A stretch of DNA of 64,000 bases from Zhongshania sp. Lineage in GTDB: Bacteria; Pseudomonadota; Gammaproteobacteria; Pseudomonadales; Spongiibacteraceae. The notes under the pieces were generated by a model. That model had not been told where the DNA came from, ran no database searches, and was given only the letters and a program-made list of their open reading frames with translations. Shown in pieces: positions 49,015-59,587 of the stretch (within the stretch, counting starts at the first letter, position 1; every line of letters starts with the position of its first letter). Location of the stretch: the NCBI RefSeq assembly GCF_029212375.1, contig NZ_JARGNU010000013.1:51545-115544 (forward strand). The letters are read 5' to 3'. The translations under genes were made by a program, and so were the position numbers.

Positions 49015-52000
49015 AACGCCTCGTTCGTATCATACTGCGCAGCGTACTACTGCTCGCCGCCATCGCCCTACTCGGTGTAGCGAGCATCTACCTGATACTC
49101 GACACCCAGCGCGGCAGCGACTGGTTACTCAAACAGAGCTTGGCCTTGGTATCGCCTAACGCCAGTTTCGACGCTTACAGTGGCAGCCTCGCAAAGGGTG
49201 TGCAAATTGAAGGCTTAACGCTACCCCTTGCGGGCCTCACCATTGAACTAGGCAGCGTGCAGAGCAGCTGGAATTTATGGGGGGTATTGGCTGGCCGGCT
49301 GCCTATTGAGACCCTCTACCTTAAAGAGCTGAGTATCACCCTAGCCGAGACAGACGCGGCAGCACCAAGCTCGAATACCGAAGCCCTAGGGCCATGGCCC
49401 CATTTAAGCCTGCCTATCGCCATTAATCTTGCCGATCTGCGCATCGACGGCCTGCATATTATTCGTGTCGACAGCCGCCAAGACATAGAACGGATCCGCC
49501 TCAGCGGCAATCTTGGCCTGCTTAATACCACCATCAAAAACTTTAGCGTTGTTACCGCCAAGCAACAGATCAGCCTAGAAGGCAAAATTAAAAACCGGCC
49601 GCCCTACGCCATGAATATGGCAATTCGCTGGGCAGCGAATATTGACGACATGCCACCCTTGAGTGGTAGCGCAACGCTCAAAGGCGACTTAACTAAGCTG
49701 CGGCTCAAACACCAATTAATTCAACCCAGCGTCATCGACAGCCGGTTAAGCGTAGCGCTGCCCTTTGACCCCGAGCATTTAACAATTGATGCCAAGGCCA
49801 TTACCGTTGCCCTCAGCAGCCAATGGCAGGATCTCATCATCCCATTACCCAGTGCCGAATCGGTCGCGAATCAAAATCCAGCGCCTAGCGTAAATTTCAT
49901 CAGCGCCGGAAAAATACGCTTCGACGGTCGCTGGCAAGACTACCAGCTCACCTTAAACACTGAACTCAGCGCGCCCCTTAACAAAACCGCCGAGGTTTCG
50001 AGTGCGGCACAACAAAGCCAAAGCCCAACTCAAAATCCAACGCCAAGCCCAGCGCAAAACCAAGCACCAAGCCCAGAAGCTAGCAATGCGGTGGAAATGC
50101 TAAGCACCTTATTGCAGCAGCCTGGCCAGCTCGACGCCAAAATCAGCGGCAATCAATTAGAGGTGGCGATTGCCCATATCAGGCTAAAAACCAGTTCCGG
50201 CACCCTACTCTTATCTGGCAACGTAGACGCAAACAGCTTGCTCGGTGGCAACAGCCAAGCGGCGGCAAGTACAACTAACACTGCAACAAATACAAAAGCC
50301 GAGGCCGTGCAATGGCAGCTCGCACTAACCACCACCGACCTCAGCACCAATACCCTATTACCAAAATGGCCAGCGACCCTCACCAGTCAACTCAGCAGCC
50401 GTGGCCGCTGGCAGGCCAATCACTACCAAGCCAGCCTCAATATCAAGGCACTTAATGGCGAGTTTTTAGGGCGGCCAATTAAGGGCAGCGGCGCGCTTCA
50501 GCTCAGCGATGAACATCAAGAATTCAAAAATCTTAGTTTGCAGCTCGGCGACAACCAGCTCCAAGTTAATGGCCGCCTCGCCGACACCAGCAGCCTAGAC
50601 TGGATGCTAGACGCCAAAGACCTCAATCAGTTACTGCCCGAGCTCGGCGGCGCGCTGCACAGCACAGGTAGCTTACGCGGTGGCCCGCTCAGCACCTTGC
50701 TGCAAGCCCCAGCGGCTAAAAACCCCAATTTTCCGCAAATTAGCACTGCGCTCAGCGCAAGCAAACTGCGTTACCAAGGCTACGCCATTGCGAGCGCCGA
50801 GCTGGACCTAAAGCTCAAGGCCAATCAAAACATCGTATTAAATGCCAGCGCCACTGGCCTAAGCGCCGCGCCCTTAAACAATGCCACATTAAGCTTACAG
50901 GCCAGCGGCAGCGTTGAGCACCACCAACTTGCGCTAGACCTAAAAGATGCAGAGAGTCAGCTACGGCTAGCCCTAGACGGCGGCCTAAACCGCGAGTTCA
51001 AACCCAGCAAGTCGGCCGCAGCAAGGCCAGCATGGCAGGGCCAAATTCAAGAATTTGCTGTAAACCACCCCCAGCTCGGCCCTTGGCTACTTGGCGAACC
51101 AGCCGCGCTCGTGGCCGCCAGTGGCGCAGTGCAACTCAAGGGCTTTTGCTTAAATCAGGAACAAGACACCACCCCCGCCGAGCTGTGTAGCGATCTTGGC
51201 CTAAACGACAAAGACATCAAACTAACGGGGCATATCCACGCCCTGTCACTGAATCGTATCAGCGCCAGTCTGCCACCGGGTTCCTCATTACAGGGCGAGC
51301 TGAACAGCGAATTTAATGTCGCCGGTGCCCTCACCGGCAATATCGCCGACTTAAAAGGCCAATTTGCGCTGAATGCCGACCCAATCCTAATTCGCTATCA
51401 AGCCGGTGTTAACGAAGACATTCTCGAACATCACGCCAGCCTTAGCGCCAGCGCCACACTCAGCGACCAGCAGCTAAACAGCCAACTCAATTTTGATATT
51501 GCAGAAGTCGGCAGTTTACGCGCCAATGTCAGCACGGCTAATCCGCAGTCAAACGCCAATATTAATTTAGGCCCAAACAGCAAAATTAAAGGTGAGATCA
51601 CCAGCCAATTTGACAATTTACAATGGCTGGGCGGCTTTTTTCCTGCCCTTGAAAAGCTCGATGGCCAGCTCAACGCGGCAATGGCGGTTGCCGGCACCTT
51701 GCAAGCACCGTTGATTAGCGGTGAGGCAAAGCTCAACGAGGTAACCATGCAGCTACCCGCCATTGGCCTTGCCCTTAAGACCGGCACGGCCCAGCTCAAT
51801 TTAGCCGACAATGGCAACTGGCAATTAGACGCAGGCATTACCTCCGGCACCGGCCGCCTCAAACTTCTTGGTCAAGGTTCGCTGGGGCAGGGTTCGCTGG
51901 AAAGTGCGAAGCAAAACGCCCAAGTCGCGCATAGCGGCCCCAGCGGCAATATTAGTATTAGTGGCGAGAACATCACCGCCGTCGATCTCCCCGATGCCTC

Positions 52001-52892
52001 GGTCATCATCTCGCCGGACATTAATATCGGCATTGCGCCCGAGCTAATTAAAATTCGTGGCAGTTTGAAGATTCCCAAGGGCAAATTTGTTCTTAAATCC
52101 CTGCCCGAGCAAGCCACCTCGGTGTCGGCCGACGAGGTCATTAATAGCAGCACGAGCCAAGCTAGCGCCAGTGCTGGCACATTAATAGATACGCAGATCA
52201 CCATCACCCTAGACGACAGCTTTGAATTTGCCGGCTACGGCCTGAGCACCCGCCTAGGCGGCAAACTTCGCATCGCGCAAAAATCCCAATCAGCGGTGCA
52301 GGCCTTTGGCAGCCTTGCCCTGTATGACGGCGTTTACAAAGCTTATGGCCAAGACCTATCGATTCAGCGCGGCTTATTATTATTTCAAGGCCCTGTAGAC
52401 AACCCAGGCTTAAATATTAGCGCGGTGCGCGAGGTTAAAACCTATACCGTTGGCATTAATATCGGCGGCTTCGCCCAAGATATTCGCAGCGAATTATTCT
52501 CTGATCCCGCCATGCCGCCCACCGATGTTATCTCCATGCTCATTACCGGCAAGGTGCCCGGTGAAATGAGCCAGTCGGATGCCAACCAAGTGATGAATGC
52601 CGCCACCGCCTTGGGTATTTCGCAGAGCAAGGGCATCACCAGTACCCTGCAAAACACCTTTGGCATGGATGTATTGAATTTACAGGGTGGCGACAGCTAC
52701 GAAGACAGCTCGCTGGTGGTGGGCAAATACCTTAGCCCCGATCTGTTTATTAGCTATGTGCAAAACTTGTTCACCCCCGCTGGCAGTATTCAGCTGGACT
52801 ACACCCTGAGCAAATCGCTGGGTTTAAAAGCCCAATCGGGCAAAACGCAAAGTGTGGATTTGCTCTACCGCATCGAACACGGCAAGGATTAA
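49011..52892 (+). CDS. tamB: Translocation and assembly module protein TamB
   Basis: 1293 residues. An N-terminal membrane helix (residues 5-28) is followed by a very long beta-rich AsmA-like groove and a C-terminal DUF490/TamB domain. A low-complexity Pro/Gln/Ser stretch near residues 325-345 (SPTQNPTPSPAQ) interrupts it. It forms a periplasmic bridge with TamA. Ends six bases before the converging SDR pseudogene. Confidence 0.96.
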   Translation: MKRLVRIILRSVLLLAAIALLGVASIYLILDTQRGSDWLLKQSLALVSPNASFDAYSGSLAKGVQIEGLTLPLAGLTIELGSVQSSWNLWGVLAGRLPIETLYLKELSITLAETDAAAPSSNTEALGPWPHLSLPIAINLADLRIDGLHIIRVDSRQDIERIRLSGNLGLLNTTIKNFSVVTAKQQISLEGKIKNRPPYAMNMAIRWAANIDDMPPLSGSATLKGDLTKLRLKHQLIQPSVIDSRLSVALPFDPEHLTIDAKAITVALSSQWQDLIIPLPSAESVANQNPAPSVNFISAGKIRFDGRWQDYQLTLNTELSAPLNKTAEVSSAAQQSQSPTQNPTPSPAQNQAPSPEASNAVEMLSTLLQQPGQLDAKISGNQLEVAIAHIRLKTSSGTLLLSGNVDANSLLGGNSQAAASTTNTATNTKAEAVQWQLALTTTDLSTNTLLPKWPATLTSQLSSRGRWQANHYQASLNIKALNGEFLGRPIKGSGALQLSDEHQEFKNLSLQLGDNQLQVNGRLADTSSLDWMLDAKDLNQLLPELGGALHSTGSLRGGPLSTLLQAPAAKNPNFPQISTALSASKLRYQGYAIASAELDLKLKANQNIVLNASATGLSAAPLNNATLSLQASGSVEHHQLALDLKDAESQLRLALDGGLNREFKPSKSAAARPAWQGQIQEFAVNHPQLGPWLLGEPAALVAASGAVQLKGFCLNQEQDTTPAELCSDLGLNDKDIKLTGHIHALSLNRISASLPPGSSLQGELNSEFNVAGALTGNIADLKGQFALNADPILIRYQAGVNEDILEHHASLSASATLSDQQLNSQLNFDIAEVGSLRANVSTANPQSNANINLGPNSKIKGEITSQFDNLQWLGGFFPALEKLDGQLNAAMAVAGTLQAPLISGEAKLNEVTMQLPAIGLALKTGTAQLNLADNGNWQLDAGITSGTGRLKLLGQGSLGQGSLESAKQNAQVAHSGPSGNISISGENITAVDLPDASVIISPDINIGIAPELIKIRGSLKIPKGKFVLKSLPEQATSVSADEVINSSTSQASASAGTLIDTQITITLDDSFEFAGYGLSTRLGGKLRIAQKSQSAVQAFGSLALYDGVYKAYGQDLSIQRGLLLFQGPVDNPGLNISAVREVKTYTVGINIGGFAQDIRSELFSDPAMPPTDVISMLITGKVPGEMSQSDANQVMNAATALGISQSKGITSTLQNTFGMDVLNLQGGDSYEDSSLVVGKYLSPDLFISYVQNLFTPAGSIQLDYTLSKSLGLKAQSGKTQSVDLLYRIEHGKD

Positions 52893-52898
52893 GGGCAG

Positions 52899-53690
52899 CT
52901 ACCACACAGTTTTCATAGTGCCGCCGTCAACCACCAATGTTGAACCGGTAATATAACTGGCCGCGGGCGACAGTAAAAAAGCGCCGGCCTTGCCAAACTC
53001 CTGCGCCTCGCCGTAGCGGCCAAGAGGAATTGCCCGTTCATTAGCGCTGCGCTGCTCAGCAGCGCTAATGCCCTTGGTGGCCGCTTGGCTGCTATCTAAA
53101 TTTTGCATGCGGTCGGTGGCAATAGTGCCCGGCACCAAATTATTTACTCGAATATTTTCCCCCGCCAACTGCTTAGACAAACTCTTGGCCAAACTCGTTA
53201 CCCCAGCGCGCATCACATTCGACAGCAATAAATAGTCGATGGGTTCTTTCACCGACGACGAGGTTAAAGTCAGAATCGCGCCGCCACCGGCTTTGCGCAA
53301 ATGGGGCAGGGTTTCTCGCACCATACGCACCGCGCTCATTAGGGTGAGATTAAAGGCCGCCTGTCAGTCTTCGTCGCTGAACACATCAAACTGCCCCGCC
53401 GGAGGGCCACCGGCATTCACCAACAAACCGTCTAAGCGGCCAAAGTCCGCCGCAGCCATGGCGATTGCCGCCGCGATACTCGGCTCGGAACTTGCGTCCA
53501 TTGTGTAGCCTCGCGCAAGTCCCTGCCCGCAAGTATTGAGTTTTTCGGCTGCCGCCTGCACAGCGGCGCGGTCGCGACTGGCAATTGCAACTGACGCGCC
53601 GTTACAAATTAATTCTTCAGCAATGGCGTAGCCCAAGCCACGACTCGCCCCGGCAACAAAATAAACCTTATCTGCAATTTGCAATTCCAC
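52899..53690 (-). pseudogene. Short-chain dehydrogenase/reductase gene with an in-frame TGA
   Basis: Together 264 codons. The N-terminal half (from ATG 53690) has the NAD(P) motif GASRGLG and VNAG. A TGA at 53364-53366 interrupts it; the same frame continues with QAAFNLTL and the rest of the SDR, so a single TGG-to-TGA change (Trp in most relatives) explains it. Downstream, TSSSVKEPIDYLLLSNVMRAG keeps the serine but has no YXXXK, as in an atypical SDR subgroup. It may be a recent pseudogene, or a sequencing error; the second half has no obvious start of its own. Confidence 0.8.
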
Positions 53691-53816
53691 TCACTACACT
53701 CCTATTGCGCTGTTGTTGCTGTTAGGCACCGATGCCCGCGCACAGCTTACATTTGACTGTCATATATTACCGTTAAGCTGCACGCCTATTAACGCCACCA
53801 CGCCTAACGAGCCATT

Positions 53817-54743
53817 ATGCCTAAATCTCTGCGCTGGTTTCTCGCCAGCGCAATTCTCATTGCGGGCCTGTTTTGGGTAGAGCACACACTGGGCTGGCAA
53901 CAGGTTTTACGCCCGTGGCTAAGCATTTCGTCATGGTATATTTTTGCCTTAAGCCTACTCACCTTAATAAGCTATGCCCTGCGCGCCCAACGCGTATTTG
54001 ACTATTTTGGCAAAGCCAAACACCACCGCTTCACCCCGTATTTGCGCATTAGTTTACTGCATAATGCCCTCAATAATTTTTTACCGATGCGCCTTGGCGA
54101 GGCCAGTTTTCCGCTGCTAATGAAACGAGAGTTTTCGCTCAGCATGCTGCACAGCAGCAGCGGCTTATTGTTTATTCGGCTGTGTGATCTGCATTTTCTG
54201 CTCTGTTTGCTCACTATTTCACTCGGTTTTAGCCTTAGTATTAGTCGGCACCTCGTTGTTTATAGCGCCATTACTGCGCTACTCGGCCTGCCGCTGCTGC
54301 TATTCCGGTTTAGCCGCCCCCTGCTAAATTTATTGCCAGTAAACTGGCAAACTTGGCTACGCCAAATACGGCCGTTCTTTCCCAGCACCAGCCGCCAGTG
54401 TTTGCGAATATACGCCCACACCATCGCCATTTGGTGCAGCAAACTGCTCGCCCTCGCTATGGTGATGCGCTGCTTTATCGACATTCCCTTGCAACAGGCC
54501 CTGCTCGCGGTCGTCAGCGCCGACCTCAGCAGTGTTTTGCCGGTGCATGGCTTGGCGGGTAGCGGCACCTTTGAAGCCGCAATACTGCTCGCCCTCGCGC
54601 CCTTTGAACTCAGCCACGATGCGACGCTGCTAGCGGCGCTCAATGTTCACCTATACCTATTGGCAAGCAGCCTGCTGCCGCTGCCATTGGCCCTACTGCT
54701 GCGCAGGCTGCCAACTGGCAATAAAAGCGCCATGCAACCGTAA
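53817..54743 (+). CDS. LPG-synthase-like (UPF0104) multispanning membrane protein
   Basis: 308 residues with about eight helices; YALRAQRVFDYF, NNFLPMRLGEASFPLL and VHGLAGSGTFEA match the lysylphosphatidylglycerol-synthase transmembrane/UPF0104 family, often next to glycan-lipid genes. It starts a four-gene run with GT2, GT39 and PAP2. The substrate is not known; a role in lipid-carrier flipping is an inference. Confidence 0.82.
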   Translation: MPKSLRWFLASAILIAGLFWVEHTLGWQQVLRPWLSISSWYIFALSLLTLISYALRAQRVFDYFGKAKHHRFTPYLRISLLHNALNNFLPMRLGEASFPLLMKREFSLSMLHSSSGLLFIRLCDLHFLLCLLTISLGFSLSISRHLVVYSAITALLGLPLLLFRFSRPLLNLLPVNWQTWLRQIRPFFPSTSRQCLRIYAHTIAIWCSKLLALAMVMRCFIDIPLQQALLAVVSADLSSVLPVHGLAGSGTFEAAILLALAPFELSHDATLLAALNVHLYLLASSLLPLPLALLLRRLPTGNKSAMQP

Positions 54744-54851
54744 CAAATACGTCTTCTCTGCCGATTATTCTTGCTTAGCATTAGCGCTGTCACATTGCCG
54801 ACATCTCGCCGCCGCATTCCTGCCGCAAATTGCCAATGGATTTAAATATTG

Positions 54852-55913
54852 ATGAGCCCAAGCCGCCCGCCAAATCACATTCCAAAGCCAGACCCAAGCC
54901 TCTCGCCTAACCATTACCCGAGCCTCTCGGTTGTTATTCCCATGTACCGCGAACAAGACAGTGTCGCGCCACTAATTGAGTGTATTCACCAAGGCTTGCG
55001 TGACTACCCTGGCCGCTGGGAATTGATCTGTGTAGACGATGGCAGCCCAGACCACACCGTGGCGGAACTGCGCCACGCCCGCGAGCAATACGGCCCGCAT
55101 ATTCACATAATTGAACTACAGCGCAACTTTGGCCAAACCGCCGCCATGCAAGCGGGTATCGACGCCTCGCGGGCGGAGCTGATTGCCACCCTAGATGGCG
55201 ACCTGCAAAACGACCCAGCAGATATCCCGCGCATGGTCAGCGAGCTACTCGCCCGCGATCTCGATTTGCTGCAAGGTTGGCGGCAAGACCGCCAAGACGC
55301 GGCCATCAGCCGCAAGCTGCCCTCCCGCTTTGCCAATGCGCTTATTGCCAAAGTTACCGGTATTGCCCTGCACGATTACGGCTGCAGCCTAAAAATTTAC
55401 CGCACCGCTATTATTCGCCAGGTTCGCCTCTACGGCGATATGCATCGTTTTATTCCCGTGTGGATGGCTGGCGTAACCCTACCCAGCCGCATCGGCGAAA
55501 CCGTGGTTAGTCATCACGCCCGCCAGTTCGGCCAGTCTAACTACGGTATTGGCCGCACTATTTTGGTTATTATCGATTTAATCTCGGCGTTTTTTTTCCT
55601 GCGTTACCGCGCGCGGCCCGGCCATTTCTTTGGCAGTATTGGCCTCGCCACCGGCAGCCTTGGCGGCGTAATGCTGAGCTGGCTACTGGCGGTAAAATTT
55701 CTATTAGGTGAAGACATTGGCCATCGGCCCATGTTGATGATGGCGGTCTTACTCATATTGGTGGGCATGCAGTTAATCACCACTGGCGTGATCGCCGAAA
55801 TGCTCAGCCGAATATTTTTTCAAGGCAATAACGGCCGCAACTTTGTTACCCGCCCCTACTCCTCCCCCCAATCCGACGACGGCTGGCATAGCAATAAGGA
55901 GTCGCCATTGTGA
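54852..55913 (+). CDS. Family 2 glycosyltransferase (polyprenyl-phosphate sugar transferase type)
   Basis: About 353 residues. The GT2 fold shows VIPMYREQDSV, VDDGSPDHT and the metal site DGDLQND; two helices near residues 240-310 anchor it. This matches ArnC/GtrB/DPM1-type enzymes that load a sugar onto undecaprenyl phosphate. The start at 54852 is one codon inside a TTG-started frame. Its stop overlaps the start of the next gene by four bases (GTGA). Confidence 0.88.
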   Translation: MSPSRPPNHIPKPDPSLSPNHYPSLSVVIPMYREQDSVAPLIECIHQGLRDYPGRWELICVDDGSPDHTVAELRHAREQYGPHIHIIELQRNFGQTAAMQAGIDASRAELIATLDGDLQNDPADIPRMVSELLARDLDLLQGWRQDRQDAAISRKLPSRFANALIAKVTGIALHDYGCSLKIYRTAIIRQVRLYGDMHRFIPVWMAGVTLPSRIGETVVSHHARQFGQSNYGIGRTILVIIDLISAFFFLRYRARPGHFFGSIGLATGSLGGVMLSWLLAVKFLLGEDIGHRPMLMMAVLLILVGMQLITTGVIAEMLSRIFFQGNNGRNFVTRPYSSPQSDDGWHSNKESPL

Positions 55914-57481
55914 GCCCCTCACCAGAACGCCTATTCAGCCGCAAACTACTGCCATTGTGGCTACTGCTATTTTTGTGTTGCGGCTTTGTGCTCAACTCCG
56001 GCAATGTGCCGCTATTTGATTTAGACGAAGGCGCATTTTCGGAAGCCAGCCGCGAAATTATCGAGTCTGGTGTTTGGTCGGCCACCTATTTAGACGGCCA
56101 ACCCCGCTACGACAAACCGATTTTAACTTACTGGCTACAAGCCACCTCCGTTACCTTATTTGGCCTAAATGAATTTGCCCTGCGCCTGCATTCAATGGTT
56201 TTTGCCCTGCTGTGGGCGGTCGCCGTAGGCCTATTTTGCCGCCAATTTATTAACCGGCGCAGCGCTGCCGTTGCAGTGATGATATTCAGCTCCACCCTGC
56301 TCATTACCATGATCGGCCGCGCCGCCACTGCCGACGCCGTGTTAAATTGCTTTATTGCCCTAACCTTGTTTGATATTTATCGCTATCAACGCAGCGATCA
56401 GCGCCAGTACTTATGGCGCAGCTGGCTTTGGCTTAGCTTGGGCATGCTCACCAAGGGGCCAGTGGCGGCGGGTATTCCACTGCTGGTTAGCGGCATTTGG
56501 TTTTTTAGCCTTGGCGAACAACAGCGCTGGTTTAAAGCCATATTCAACCCCAAGGGCTGGGCCATATTATTAATGATCCTCAGTCCTTGGCTCTATTTTA
56601 TTTGGCAGGAACAGGGCAGCGGCTTTTTCTACGGCTTTTTGGTAGACCATAATTTTAATCGCTTTACCGAAACCCGCGAGGGCCACGGCGGCCAGTGGTT
56701 CTATTACTTTGTACTGCTCCCCATTGGCCTGCTGCCCTACTCCGGCATCTTACTCACCCTCGCCACACGGCTCCGGCAATTGTGGTCGCGGCCATTTGAA
56801 CGCCTATTGCTAATCTGGTTTGTAGTGGTGTTTGTACTGGTGTCGATGTCGCGCACCCAATTACCCCACTATGTTTTATACGGTGTTACTCCACTCATCA
56901 TCCTATTCGCCAAATACCGTCAACTTATCCGCGGCCAATTCTGGCAGCTGATATTCCCAGCCAGTTTTATTGCCCTGCAAATTGGCCTGTATATTTACAG
57001 CCGCCAACTCCCCGATCCCAGTGCCAATGCGTATATGCAAGAAATGCTCGCCAATGCCAGCGCGGTGTTTAACACCCCATTTTTGTTGGCGATAATAGCC
57101 CTGAGCGCCGCGCTGCTATTTTTAAGTTTTTACCCCTGTTTAATGTGGAAAAAGCTTGTTGCCGCTGGGCTATTACAAATGCTATTTTGCTATTTCTTGC
57201 TGATTCCAGCCATTGGCCAACTGCAACAACAGCCCGTTAAAAATGCTGGCCTGCTAGCCCGCGACATTAATCCCGACTTTGTCGCCCACAAAATTAATAT
57301 GCCCAGCTTTAGCGTTTACCATCGCGCAATTACCGAGCGCCGCGCCGCCAACCACGGCGACTATGTGTTTACCCGCAGCGACAAGCTGGCCGATTTACGC
57401 GCGCAATTTGGCCCCGAGCAAGTGCAGTTACTCTATCGCCAAGGCGGTATTGTGTTACTCAAAATAGGAGACGCAAAATGA
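55910..57481 (+). CDS. ArnT-like family 39 glycosyltransferase
   Basis: 523 residues, about eleven membrane helices. The periplasmic first loop has LDEGAFSEASREII and DGQPRYDKPILTYW, typical of the PMT/ArnT family that moves a sugar from a lipid carrier to an acceptor such as lipid A. GTG start at 55910. The likely donor is the product of the preceding GT2. Confidence 0.88.
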   Translation: MSPSPERLFSRKLLPLWLLLFLCCGFVLNSGNVPLFDLDEGAFSEASREIIESGVWSATYLDGQPRYDKPILTYWLQATSVTLFGLNEFALRLHSMVFALLWAVAVGLFCRQFINRRSAAVAVMIFSSTLLITMIGRAATADAVLNCFIALTLFDIYRYQRSDQRQYLWRSWLWLSLGMLTKGPVAAGIPLLVSGIWFFSLGEQQRWFKAIFNPKGWAILLMILSPWLYFIWQEQGSGFFYGFLVDHNFNRFTETREGHGGQWFYYFVLLPIGLLPYSGILLTLATRLRQLWSRPFERLLLIWFVVVFVLVSMSRTQLPHYVLYGVTPLIILFAKYRQLIRGQFWQLIFPASFIALQIGLYIYSRQLPDPSANAYMQEMLANASAVFNTPFLLAIIALSAALLFLSFYPCLMWKKLVAAGLLQMLFCYFLLIPAIGQLQQQPVKNAGLLARDINPDFVAHKINMPSFSVYHRAITERRAANHGDYVFTRSDKLADLRAQFGPEQVQLLYRQGGIVLLKIGDAK

Positions 57482-58365
57482 CCGGCATTGCGCCACACCT
57501 AGCCCGCCTAACGCGCATGACGTGGAGCGACATTTGCCAACTGCGGCCCATACCACGCCGGCACTCCAGACCCTCGCAACTGCGCCAATCGCGGTCGCTC
57601 TTATTTGCACTCTGTATTATTGCCTGCGCTGGCGCGCTTTTACTGTATGTTGTTGCGGGCTACCACGGCGCGTTTCTCAATATGAATTACGTTGGCGCGC
57701 AGCTGCCCGATGAACTGTGGATGAGCCTTACCGTATTAGGCGATACGCGGCTCGCCATCGCCCTATTATTATTTTATGTCTACCGTCACCCACAAATTCT
57801 GCCTGCCGCCTTACTCGCCGCCTTGCCCGTTACCCTCATTGTTCAATTCTTTAAACGCGGTATGCCAGTCCCCCGCCCCGCCAGCATTTTTGAGCCCGAG
57901 CAATATCATCATATGGGTGTGGTATTAAAAATGGGGAGTTTTCCCAGCGGCCACTCCGCCACGCTTGGACTACTAGCCGGATTTATCTGCCTAGTCTCAA
58001 CCTCTAATACCCCGCGCTTTCTCGCGCTGGGCGTATTAATTATGGCCGCCCTAAGCCGAGTCATGGTTGGCGTGCACTGGCCCATCGACGTTCTCGTCGG
58101 CAGCAGTGTCGGCGTACTCGCCGCCCTCTGGAGTTACCGCCACGCTGTTCGCCACCGCCTATGCCAGCACCCCTTAAGCCAATGGGCGGGAATGGCCTTG
58201 GTGTTTTATGCCGCCATAAGCCTATTCGCCAACGATTGCGCCTACCCAGATGTGCACAGCGTAATTATGCTACTGAGTGGCGCAGCCCTAAGCTGCTACT
58301 TTGTGCAGCTAAGTGGTTTGTCTATGAAGGATTTAAAGCTGAGGCTGGCGAGTCAAACCCCGTAA
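57478..58365 (+). CDS. PAP2-family membrane phosphatase
   Basis: 295 residues, six helices. The three PAP2 motifs are KRGMPVPRP, PSGHSA and SRVMVGVHWPIDVLVG. It probably recycles undecaprenyl (pyro)phosphate released by its neighbours. ATG overlaps the GT39 stop by four bases. First 35 residues are Arg-rich and may be cytoplasmic. Confidence 0.87.
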   Translation: MTGIAPHLARLTRMTWSDICQLRPIPRRHSRPSQLRQSRSLLFALCIIACAGALLLYVVAGYHGAFLNMNYVGAQLPDELWMSLTVLGDTRLAIALLLFYVYRHPQILPAALLAALPVTLIVQFFKRGMPVPRPASIFEPEQYHHMGVVLKMGSFPSGHSATLGLLAGFICLVSTSNTPRFLALGVLIMAALSRVMVGVHWPIDVLVGSSVGVLAALWSYRHAVRHRLCQHPLSQWAGMALVFYAAISLFANDCAYPDVHSVIMLLSGAALSCYFVQLSGLSMKDLKLRLASQTP

Positions 58366-58615
58366 AACGTCTGCGATAAATGAAGTGTATTGTTCCGAAC
58401 TAAAGTTGAAAGGCCTGTATTGGCAAGAGGCTGCGACCCTATCGATCTCTAAGCATTTTTGCAATTAAGTGAGCAGCCTAGCGTCCTCCACCGAAATTCG
58501 AACGCCAGCGTTCATAGGGTATTGAAGGCAGTAAAAACATATACCTAGCTTATGCCATATTTTCGGTATCAGTGGTCAAGACGGTCTGTGCTATTGCCGG
58601 TCTATTATTCTAAGT

Positions 58616-59581
58616 TCAAACACAATAATACTGCCGATACCACGTCACAAACTTGGCCACGCCTTCTGCTATACCCACTGAGGGGCGGTAAGCTACTCGC
58701 TGTTGTAAGTCACTCACATCTGCCCAGGTATCGACTACATCGCCGCTTTGCATGGGCAGCAAGTTGCGCACGGCGCTGCGGCCCACGGCTTCTTCGAGCA
58801 GGGAGATAAAGCTGCCGATATGCACCGGCTCGCCGCGACCAATATTGTGCAGGCATTCGGGCGGCTTGCCATTGGGAATATGGTCTGTTACTGCCAGCAC
58901 GCCACGCACAATGTCGTCTATAAAAGTGAAGTCGCGGGAGTGGTTGCCATAGTTGTATACGTCAATGGCTTCGCCGCTGAGTATTGCGCGCAAAAACTTA
59001 AAGGGCGCCATGTCTGGTCGCCCCCAAGGACCATAAACCGTGAAGAAACGCAGCCCTGTTACCGGCAGCCCGTAAAGCTGGGCATAGCTGCTGGCCATGA
59101 GCTCATTGGATTTTTTGGTGGCGGCGTAAAGACTCACGGGCTGGTCAACACGGTGTTTAATACTAAAGGGCATTTGGGTATTAGCGCCATATACACTCGA
59201 CGACGACGCGTAGACCAAGTGTTGAATATGATGACGGCGGCAGGCTTCGAGAATATTCACAAAGCCAACCAGATTAGAATCCACATAGGCTTGGGGGTTT
59301 TCAATGGAGTAGCGCACCCCTGCCTGAGCAGCGAGGTGAATCACCCGCTCGGGGCGATGGTCCGCGAACAGCGTTTTTATAAAATCGGCATTTTCCAAAC
59401 TGCCTATAAAATCCCGATAATTGGCCTTTGCCAATAAGGTGTCGCGGCGCGCCACTTTTAAGCCCACATCGTAATAGCTATTGTGATTATCTAGCCCAAT
59501 CACCGTGTCGCCGCGATCTAGCAGGGCGTGAGCGACGCCGTGACCAATAAACCCCGATGTTCCGGTTACCAGTACTCTCAT
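58616..59581 (-). CDS. NAD-dependent nucleotide-sugar epimerase (UDP-glucuronate epimerase-like)
   Basis: About 321 residues, extended SDR. GTSGFIGHGVA binds NAD, SSSSVYGANTQMPF and YAATKKSNE (catalytic Tyr and Lys) follow. The pattern is closest to UDP-glucuronate 4-epimerase and relatives in envelope-sugar pathways. ATG at 59581 (MRVLVTG) is preferred. It converges with the four-gene glycan-lipid run. Confidence 0.87.
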   Translation of the reverse strand: MRVLVTGTSGFIGHGVAHALLDRGDTVIGLDNHNSYYDVGLKVARRDTLLAKANYRDFIGSLENADFIKTLFADHRPERVIHLAAQAGVRYSIENPQAYVDSNLVGFVNILEACRRHHIQHLVYASSSSVYGANTQMPFSIKHRVDQPVSLYAATKKSNELMASSYAQLYGLPVTGLRFFTVYGPWGRPDMAPFKFLRAILSGEAIDVYNYGNHSRDFTFIDDIVRGVLAVTDHIPNGKPPECLHNIGRGEPVHIGSFISLLEEAVGRSAVRNLLPMQSGDVVDTWADVSDLQQRVAYRPSVGIAEGVAKFVTWYRQYYCV

Positions 59582-59587
59582 ACTCAA

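Noticed and set aside
49980-50090. Low-complexity Pro/Gln/Ser stretch in tamB as a possible insertion or repeat element
   Set aside because: The reading frame and both flanking TamB parts continue; it looks like ordinary linker variation.
58366-58615. Gap after the PAP2 gene as a possible tRNA or attachment site
   Set aside because: No cloverleaf, CCA end or direct repeat was seen.
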